Assembly: GCA_036374175.1 (NCBI GenBank)
Contig: DASUUH010000095.1
Location: 1 to 64,000 of the forward strand
Direction of reading: 5' to 3'
Length of the DNA: 64,000 nucleotides
Origin: JASLBX01 sp036374175
GTDB taxonomy: Bacteria > Actinomycetota > Actinomycetes > Jiangellales > Jiangellaceae
The translations under genes and the position numbers were made by a program. A model generated the notes under the pieces. It made no database searches. It was not told the origin of the DNA and saw only the letters and a program-made list of their open reading frames with translations. Below, piece by piece: positions 58,828 through 64,000 of this stretch (positions are counted from its first letter, which is position 1; each line of letters starts with the position of its first letter).

Positions 58828-59667
58828 ATGAACGACGCGTTGATAGATCTGCGCGAAGCGGCCCAGCGGCTCGGGGTCCATTACATGACCGCCTACCGAT
58901 ATGTGCGAATGGGCCGGCTGCCCGCTACCCAGGACGGCGGCCGATGGCTTGTCGATCCGAAAGACCTAGCTCGGCTGCAACCCGGTCGCTCCCAGTCGGA
59001 AGCGCGGCGCGGCCATGCGCAGCCTGAGCCCTACCGGGAGCGGTTGCGGGACCGGATGCTGGCCGGCGATGAAGCCGGCGCGTGGAAGCTCGTCGAGACC
59101 TTCCTGGTGTCTGGCGGAAACCCGCAGGCCGCGCTGCTGGACGTGCTCGCACCGGCCATGCGAGAAATCGGTAACGGGTGGGAACGCGGAGAGCTCAGCG
59201 TCGGTGACGAGCATCGAGCCACCGCGGTGGCGCTCCGGCTGGTGGGCCGGCTCGGTCCGATGTTCGTCCGCCGAGGCCGGCCGCGAGGCACGGTCGTCGT
59301 CGCATCCGCACCGGGCGACTCGCACGCTCTGCCGACTGCGATCGTCGCCTCGGTGCTGAGAGGGCACGGTTATGCCGTCGTCGAGTTGGGCGGCAACACA
59401 CCGGAGGGCAGCGTCCTTGCAGAGGTAGAAGCCGCCGGTGGGCGGCTGCGTGGCGTGGTGCTCAGCGTCAGCTCCCGGGATCGGCTCGAGGCCGCCCAGG
59501 CAGTGGCCGCCGCGGTCCGCTCGGCCGCGCCCGACACGCCGGTGCTGATCGGTGGTCCGGCAGTCGTTTCGGAGCACGAAGCGGCCGAGGCGGGCTCCGA
59601 CGGGTTTGCGGCCGATGCGGCCGGCCTGGCCGCCCTGCTCTCGGCGCCGCGTCGCAGGTCTGCGTGA
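58828..59667 (+). CDS. Cobalamin-binding HTH regulator, CarH/LitR-like
   Basis: A 279-residue regulator. Residues 1-50 form a MerR/excisionase-type DNA-binding domain (LREAAQRLGVHYMTAYRYVR). Residues 65-150 form a four-helix cap with W118, E128 and H129 in the Wx9EH pattern that in CarH packs on the adenosyl group. Residues 153-275 form a Rossmann-type cobalamin domain with H166 in APGDSHALPTAIV as the likely lower cobalt ligand (usually E/DxHxxG; here the G is P). Light would cleave the cobalt-carbon bond and free DNA. ATG 58828 follows AGGGAGGTGA. Confidence 0.85.
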   Translation: MNDALIDLREAAQRLGVHYMTAYRYVRMGRLPATQDGGRWLVDPKDLARLQPGRSQSEARRGHAQPEPYRERLRDRMLAGDEAGAWKLVETFLVSGGNPQAALLDVLAPAMREIGNGWERGELSVGDEHRATAVALRLVGRLGPMFVRRGRPRGTVVVASAPGDSHALPTAIVASVLRGHGYAVVELGGNTPEGSVLAEVEAAGGRLRGVVLSVSSRDRLEAAQAVAAAVRSAAPDTPVLIGGPAVVSEHEAAEAGSDGFAADAAGLAALLSAPRRRSA

Positions 59668-59727
59668 CCCGTCGCTCGCGGACATCTGACGCCGGTGCGG
59701 TCGGCACGCATCGGTACTCTGGACGCC

Positions 59728-60441
59728 GTGTGGCGGGTGAGCCGAGTCGCATCGACCGCCTCGACGAATGCCGATGTCGCTGACGCTGCGCGGGCCGGCG
59801 AACCCGAGGGGTACGTTCTCGTCGCGGACGAGCAGACGGCCGGCCGCGGCCGGCTAGGCCGCTCATGGTCGTCGCCGCCTGGCACGAGCCTGTCGGTGTC
59901 CGTGCTGCTTCGGCCGTCCGGGCCGCCCGCGACCATGTGGTCGTGGTTGCCACTGCTGGTCGGCGTCGCGACGGTGGAGGCCGTCCGAGCCGTTTCGGCG
60001 GCCGACGCCGTACTCAAGTGGCCCAATGACGTCCAGCGCGACGGGCGCAAGCTGGCCGGCATTCTCGTCGAGCGGGTCGAAACACCGGTGGGACCCGCAG
60101 CCGTGGCGGGTGTCGGCATGAACATCACCTCGGCCCCCGAGCCCGCGGCGTCACTCGCCGACACCGGCGTTACCAGGGACGAAGTCCTGGACGCGCTGCT
60201 GTCCCGGCTCGCGGACTGGTACCAACGCTGGCTGGCCGAGCCCGGCGGGTCGGGCCTGGCCGCGGCGTACCGCCTGGCCTGCGGAACGCTCGGGCAGCCG
60301 GTCAGGGTGGAGTTACCAGGCGGCAGCGCCATCACCGGCCGCGCCGTCGGAATCGACGACGCAGGGCGGCTGGTCCTGTCGACCTCGGCAGGAGAACGAA
60401 TCGTCGGTGCGGGCGAGATCGTCCACCTTCGGCCGCACTGA
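59728..60441 (+). CDS. birA: Biotin-protein ligase
   Basis: A 237-residue class I ligase that makes biotinyl-AMP and attaches biotin to the carboxylase carrier lysine. Signatures are ADEQTAGRGRLGRSWSSPPG (adenylate-binding loop), VLKWPNDVQRDGRKLAGILV and VGMNITSAPEPA, followed by a small SH3-like C-terminal domain. There is no N-terminal DNA-binding domain, so it is not a BirA-type repressor. GTG 59728 is used; GTG 59695 adds 11 residues. Acyl-CoA carboxylase genes lie 10 kb upstream; in other actinobacteria birA usually adjoins accD5. Confidence 0.9.
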   Translation: MWRVSRVASTASTNADVADAARAGEPEGYVLVADEQTAGRGRLGRSWSSPPGTSLSVSVLLRPSGPPATMWSWLPLLVGVATVEAVRAVSAADAVLKWPNDVQRDGRKLAGILVERVETPVGPAAVAGVGMNITSAPEPAASLADTGVTRDEVLDALLSRLADWYQRWLAEPGGSGLAAAYRLACGTLGQPVRVELPGGSAITGRAVGIDDAGRLVLSTSAGERIVGAGEIVHLRPH

Positions 60442-60461
60442 CGCGTGCCAGGATTCCAGGT

Positions 60462-61466
60462 ATGGTCCGACCGCCGAGCCCGGATGATCTCGAACGCCTC
60501 CTGCTTGGAGCGCCGCGCGCCTACACCCGCGAACAGGTCGCCAAGGAGGTCGGGCTGACGGTCGACGAGGCTCGGCTCTACTGGCGTGCTCTCGGGTTCG
60601 CCGATGTGGGTGCGGCCGCCGCTGCGTTCACCATCTGGGACATCGAAGCGCTCCGCGGCGTGATCGAACTGGTGCGGTCCGACACGATCGACGAGTCCAC
60701 CGCCCTCAACCTGGTGCGGGCCCTCGGCAGAATGACCGGACGACTCGCCGAGTGGCATGTCGAGACCCTCGCCTCGATAGTGGAGGCCGAGCAGGAGTCC
60801 TCGGCCGGCGGCGAGGGCGGACTCCGCCTCGCCTACGACTTCGGGGTACGGCTGCTGCCCGAATTCGAGCGCCTGCTGATCTATGCCTGGCGCCGCAAAC
60901 TCGCCGCTGCGGCCGGCCGGCTGGTCGCGATGGGCGATCTGGGTGAGACGTCGGTCCTCAGCGCCCCGGCGACCGTGGGCTTCGCCGATCTGGTGTCGTT
61001 CACGCGCCTGTCCCGGGGGCTGCCCGTCGACGAACTGGCTGACCTGGTGGAGGAGTTCGAAGCCACCACCCACGATGTGATCGCCGATGGCGGCGGACGC
61101 GTGGTCAAGACTCTCGGCGACGAGGTGTTGTTCGTGGCCGACGATCCGGGCGTGGCGGCTGCTGTCGCCTGTGATCTGGCAACAGCCATCGGTGGGAATC
61201 CCGCTCTACCCGACGTCCGGGTCGGATTGGCCACTGGGCCGGTCGTGGCGAGATTCGGCGACGTCTTCGGCACACCGACGAATCTGGCGGCGCGACTGAC
61301 CGCGATGGCGGGCCGCAATAGCGTGCTCGCCGACTCGGTCACGGCGGAGGCGCTTGCCGATCACCCGGACTTCGCATTGCGGGCCCAACCGGCCGGCAAG
61401 GTGCGAGGGCTCGGCGTCGTCGCACCCTACGAGGTCGCTCGCCGCGTCAAGACACCACCGCCGTGA
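60462..61466 (+). CDS. Adenylate/guanylate cyclase, class III
   Basis: A 334-residue cytoplasmic enzyme that forms cAMP (or cGMP). The N-terminal 150 residues are a helical regulatory region found with actinobacterial cyclases (LTVDEARLYWRALGFADVGA). The catalytic domain has VGFADLVSFTRLSRGLPVDE (first metal aspartate), GGRVVKTLGDEVLFVADDPG (second metal aspartate and substrate residues) and GPVVARFGDVFGTPTNLAAR. It follows birA by 20 bases. This birA-cya order is well known from Streptomyces (cya, SCO4928). Confidence 0.88.
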   Translation: MVRPPSPDDLERLLLGAPRAYTREQVAKEVGLTVDEARLYWRALGFADVGAAAAAFTIWDIEALRGVIELVRSDTIDESTALNLVRALGRMTGRLAEWHVETLASIVEAEQESSAGGEGGLRLAYDFGVRLLPEFERLLIYAWRRKLAAAAGRLVAMGDLGETSVLSAPATVGFADLVSFTRLSRGLPVDELADLVEEFEATTHDVIADGGGRVVKTLGDEVLFVADDPGVAAAVACDLATAIGGNPALPDVRVGLATGPVVARFGDVFGTPTNLAARLTAMAGRNSVLADSVTAEALADHPDFALRAQPAGKVRGLGVVAPYEVARRVKTPPP

Positions 61467-61488
61467 TCGACTCTGGCCACGGCGATGA

Positions 61489-61779
61489 TCACTCGTCGCC
61501 CTGTGCCTCGGCGAGTTGTTCGCGGAGCACGTCGTTCTCGGCTTCGAGTTCGAGCACGAGGCCGACGCCTGCCAGGTTGAGCCCGATCGCGGTGAGTTCG
61601 GCGATCCGCTGGATGCGTCGGATGTCCTGATCGCTGTACCGCCGTGTGCCGCCGTCGGTGCGGGCAGGGTCCACCAGCCCCTTGGTCTCGTAGAGGCGTA
61701 GCGTCTGCGGCCCGATCCCGGTCAGTTCCGCAGCGACCGAGATCGAGTACAGGCCTTGTTCCGGACTGGGCACGCTCAT
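61489..61779 (-). CDS. MerR-family heat-shock regulator (HspR-like)
   Basis: A 96-residue regulator. The winged helix is YSISVAAELTGIGPQTLRLY then ETKGLVDPARTDGGTRRYSD, and the coiled C-terminus LVLELEAENDVLREQLAEAQ makes a dimer. This is the HspR subfamily, which represses chaperone genes with DnaK or DnaJ as partner. ATG 61779 is chosen, following GAGGTGAT. It lies eight bases after the DnaJ-like gene and shares its promoter with the divergent hsp20, so autorepression is likely. Confidence 0.87.
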   Translation of the reverse strand: MSVPSPEQGLYSISVAAELTGIGPQTLRLYETKGLVDPARTDGGTRRYSDQDIRRIQRIAELTAIGLNLAGVGLVLELEAENDVLREQLAEAQGDE

Positions 61780-61787
61780 GGGCTGTA

Positions 61788-62168
61788 TCACCTCGGTGTG
61801 TCCGGCGTCCACACGACCGGGCCGGGACGGATGGCCGGCTCGGGATGGCCGCCCCGGGCACGTGTGCCTACCGGGGAAGCCGACGGTGGGATGTCGGGAC
61901 GCCGCACTCGGGGAGTGGTCCTGGCACGGGATGCCCGCAGCTGGTCGTACGCCTCGCGGGTCGCAGGATCGCCGAGTACCTCGCGAGCCGCGACCAACCG
62001 CTCGAATTCGTCAGCCGCCTGCGGATTGCCGACATCGGCGTCGGGATGGCTGGTGCGGACCAGCCGCCGGTAGGCCCGGATGATCTCGTCATGGGTGGCG
62101 TTTTCGCGTACACCGAGAACGGCGTAGTAGTCGCGCCCGAAGTCAGCACGACGCCGGTTGGCGCTCAC
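61788..62168 (-). CDS. DnaJ-domain protein
   Basis: A 126-residue protein with only a J domain and a polar tail. The J domain contains DYYAVLGVRENATHDEIIRA, the invariant HPD in VRTSHPDADVGNP, and helix IV FERLVAAREVLGDPATREAY. It lacks the glycine-rich and zinc regions of DnaJ, so it stimulates DnaK without binding clients by those domains. GTG 62168 follows GGAGG. Its position between the HspR-like gene and hsp20 suggests that it is a co-repressor or local chaperone adaptor. Confidence 0.88.
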   Translation of the reverse strand: MSANRRRADFGRDYYAVLGVRENATHDEIIRAYRRLVRTSHPDADVGNPQAADEFERLVAAREVLGDPATREAYDQLRASRARTTPRVRRPDIPPSASPVGTRARGGHPEPAIRPGPVVWTPDTPR

Positions 62169-62191
62169 GGTGAACCTCCATAATCTATGGC

Positions 62192-62221
62192 TTGACACAT
62201 AGATTTGATGTGTGTTACATA
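62192..62221 (+). promoter_or_regulatory. hsp20 promoter with overlapping inverted repeat
   Basis: TTGACA (62192-62197) and TACATA (62216-62221) are spaced 18 bases apart. Within the spacer the dyad ACACAT, seven bases, ATGTGT (62195-62213) covers the promoter. Seven-base spacing recalls the HspR-associated inverted repeat although the arms differ from the CTTGAGT consensus. It is 106 bases between divergent starts, so it can control both sides. Confidence 0.65.
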
Positions 62222-62274
62222 ATAACTAACCTCTGCCATTGAAGGCTACAGCCAGCACTGTAGGAGGTGTAGCA

Positions 62275-62694
62275 ATGTTGATGCGCACTGATCCGTTCCG
62301 TGAGCTCGACCGGCTCACCCAGCAGTTGCTCCGGCCGAGCAACGGAGTCCTCGTCATGCCGATGGACGCGTACCGGCAGGACAACATGTTCTACATCAGT
62401 TTCGACCTGCCTGGCATCGACGCGGACTCTGTCGACGTCACCGTCGAGCAGAACGTGTTGACCGTCCAGGCGCGGCGGCCGGCGATGGAAGGCGTTGACT
62501 GGACCGTCGCCGAGCGTCCGACCGGTTCGTTCAGCCGCCAGATCTTCCTTGGCGACACGCTGGATGTCGAGAAGCTCGAGGCCGATTACACCGACGGCGT
62601 CCTGACAATCCAGATTCCGGTGCTCGAAGCGGCGCAGCCGCGCAAGATCCAGATCGCGCACGCCAGCGAGCGCAGGGAGATCACCGGCTCCTAG
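62275..62694 (+). CDS. Hsp20/alpha-crystallin small heat-shock protein
   Basis: A 139-residue chaperone that holds unfolding proteins in large oligomers. The alpha-crystallin domain runs from VMPMDAYRQDNMFYISFDLP to LEADYTDGVLTIQIPVLEAA (A-x-x-x-n-G-v-L motif YTDGVLTIQIPV), with a short N-terminal arm (MRTDPFRELDRLTQQL). It resembles Hsp18 of Streptomyces. AGGAGGTG precedes the ATG. It is divergent from the DnaJ-HspR-like pair, forming a self-contained heat-shock module. Confidence 0.93.
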   Translation: MLMRTDPFRELDRLTQQLLRPSNGVLVMPMDAYRQDNMFYISFDLPGIDADSVDVTVEQNVLTVQARRPAMEGVDWTVAERPTGSFSRQIFLGDTLDVEKLEADYTDGVLTIQIPVLEAAQPRKIQIAHASERREITGS

Positions 62695-62797
62695 CCGGAC
62701 GGGGATTGGTGCGGCGGGGCCTGCTTCGGTCCCGGCAACGGCGTACTCTGGCGCAGGGAAGGAATGACTCTACGTACGGAGGAGGCCCCGCAGCGCC

Positions 62798-64000
62798 ATG
62801 TCGCCAGGCAGGGTCGGCGCAGCCGAGCGGATCGCGCTCGTCATCGAACGGCTCCTCGGCGCGCCCAGCCCGCTGCGGATCCGGGCGTGGGACGGAACCG
62901 AAGCCGGCCCGCTGGGCGTCCCTACGCTGATCGTCAGATCGCGGCGGGCGATCCGGCGGTTGCTGTGGCACCCGAACGAGATCGGGCTTGCCCGCGCGTG
63001 GGTCGTCGGCGAGATCGATGTCGACGGCGACCTCGAGGCTGCGCTCGGCTCATTGGACGCCATCGGGCGCGATCTCGCCGGCCGACGGCATCTCACGCCG
63101 CTCGAGCGGGCGGAGGTGTATCGCGCCGCCGTCCTGCTCGGAGCGGTGGGCCCGGCGCCGATGGCACCGCCGGAAGAGGCCGACCTGGGTGGCGACCGGC
63201 ACTCTAAGAGCCGCGACAAAGATGCGATCAGGCATCACTACGACGTCGGCAACGAGTTCTACGGACTGGTCCTCGGCCCCTCGATGGTGTACTCGTGCGC
63301 CTACTGGGCCGAGCCGGACGATGCCGCCTACACACTCGAGGATGCTCAGCGCGACAAGCTTGAACTGATCTGCCGCAAGCTGGGCCTGCGTCCTGGCCTG
63401 CGGCTGCTGGATGTGGGCTGCGGGTGGGGAGCGCTGGTCATTCATGCCGCACGCGAGCATGGCGTCCGCGCTGTCGGCATCACCTTGTCGCAGGAGCAGG
63501 CCGAGTACGCCCGCAAGCAGGTCGTCGCTGCCGGACTGACCGACGAAGTCGAGATCCGCGTCCAGGATTGGCGCGACGTCGACGATGCACCTTTCGACGC
63601 GATCGCCAGCATCGGGATGGCCGAGCACCTCGGTGCGGAGAAGTGGGCCGAGTACGCGGGCCGGCTGCGCGACCTCCTCGTCCCCGGCGGCCGCCTGCTG
63701 AACCACCAGATCGTGCGCAAACCCGGCGCCAAGCGCACCGGCCGCACGTTCATCGACGCATACGTCTTCCCCGACGGCGAGTTGCTGCCGCTCGGCGACG
63801 TGGTCACCGCCATCGAGAGCGCCGACCTCGAAGTCCGTGACGTTGAGAACCTGCGCGAGCACTACGCTCGGACGCTGCGTCAGTGGGTCGCCAACCTGGA
63901 AAGCTCCTGGGACCGCGCGGTCGGGTTGGCCGGTGCCGGCCGGGCTCGAGTGTGGCGGCTCTACATGACCGGTTCGGCGCTGTCCTTCGACGCCGGACGG
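62798..64000 (+). CDS. Cyclopropane-fatty-acyl-phospholipid synthase family protein, 5' part
   Basis: The first 401 codons of a gene that runs off the window. It is a SAM-dependent methyltransferase that adds a methylene bridge or methyl branch to unsaturated lipid chains. Residues 1-140 form the small N-terminal domain; KDAIRHHYDVGNEFYGLVLG is the start of the catalytic part, and LRLLDVGCGWGALVIHAARE is the SAM-binding motif near residue 207. YSCAYW and IGMAEHLGAEKW follow, as in CFA synthases (E near MAEH). GGAGGAGG lies 12 bases before the ATG. No stop is reached. Confidence 0.88.
   Translation, partial: MSPGRVGAAERIALVIERLLGAPSPLRIRAWDGTEAGPLGVPTLIVRSRRAIRRLLWHPNEIGLARAWVVGEIDVDGDLEAALGSLDAIGRDLAGRRHLTPLERAEVYRAAVLLGAVGPAPMAPPEEADLGGDRHSKSRDKDAIRHHYDVGNEFYGLVLGPSMVYSCAYWAEPDDAAYTLEDAQRDKLELICRKLGLRPGLRLLDVGCGWGALVIHAAREHGVRAVGITLSQEQAEYARKQVVAAGLTDEVEIRVQDWRDVDDAPFDAIASIGMAEHLGAEKWAEYAGRLRDLLVPGGRLLNHQIVRKPGAKRTGRTFIDAYVFPDGELLPLGDVVTAIESADLEVRDVENLREHYARTLRQWVANLESSWDRAVGLAGAGRARVWRLYMTGSALSFDAGR

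Noticed and set aside
1..64000. tRNA, rRNA, integrase, transposase or phage genes
   Set aside because: Read for cloverleaf-type sequences and recombinase motifs; none recognised. A covariance-model scan would be decisive.

Overview
The window is chromosomal DNA of a high-GC actinobacterium. Evidence for this is the strong G/C third-position bias, the many GTG starts, and several families typical of the phylum: a DUF3039 protein, an acyl-CoA carboxylase epsilon subunit, an LpdA-type quinone reductase, a MerR/DnaJ/Hsp20 heat-shock module and an E/F-type sortase. The genus cannot be fixed from the sequence alone. There is no prophage, integrase, transposase, rRNA, tRNA or CRISPR array that I can recognise. 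Most of the window is ordinary core metabolism, with short accessory patches marked by palindromic intergenic repeats.

Layout. 0-3.5 kb: a ferric iron ABC importer (binding protein cut by the window edge, fused permease, ATPase). 3.5-7.9 kb: YqgE, DUF3039, an MFS transporter and an SF2 helicase. 8.0-10.8 kb: dihydroxyacetone kinase operon dhaKLM on the minus strand with a divergent IclR-type regulator. 10.8-16.4 kb: a membrane-anchored protein, an AsnC regulator divergent from 4-hydroxyphenylpyruvate dioxygenase, a GlcD-like oxidase, and a WYL regulator divergent from a hydrolase. 16.4-24.8 kb: a CapA-type lipoprotein, a small secreted protein, a deoC-aldehyde dehydrogenase operon that includes a catalytically dead paralogue, an MFS/CGNR-regulator divergent pair, two copies of a terminal-inverted-repeat element and the remains of an ABC-2 permease gene. 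24.8-33.6 kb: a fused alpha-beta glycyl-tRNA synthetase, phosphohexomutase, NAD-dependent epimerase, purine nucleoside phosphorylase, a LigD-type polymerase and exonuclease III. DeoC, phosphomutase and PNP together form a nucleoside salvage and catabolism neighbourhood. 33.8-44.8 kb: LpdA, a glycine-tail membrane protein, and a probable leucine-degradation cluster (biotin carboxylase subunit, MerR regulator, acyl-CoA dehydrogenase, carboxyltransferase) around a perfect palindromic operator; then a winged-helix/hydrolase fusion, a PLP decarboxylase and Maf. 44.8-49.8 kb: a second acyl-CoA carboxylase (beta and epsilon subunits) split by an AraC/DUF2000 pair. 49.9-55.6 kb: PEP carboxylase, a VWA/binding-protein lipid-anchored or membrane-anchored protein and a phospholipase-D-type synthase. 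55.6-59.7 kb: DUF1206, DUF4397, sortase, ECF sigma factor and a cobalamin-binding CarH/LitR-like regulator. 59.7-64 kb: BirA, adenylate cyclase, the MerR/DnaJ/Hsp20 module and a cyclopropane fatty acid synthase running off the end.

The most interesting lead is at 56.5-59.7 kb. A 12-base sequence, TTAGTGCTAAAT, occurs both before a DUF4397-sortase-ECF sigma operon and immediately before the downstream gene for a regulator carrying the residues that bind adenosylcobalamin in the CarH photoreceptor. This suggests a light- or B12-responsive surface-protein regulon. Other leads are two families of palindromic intergenic elements, the dead aldehyde dehydrogenase paralogue, the fused glycyl-tRNA synthetase (unusual in this phylum), and several well-formed candidate operators between divergent regulator/target pairs.
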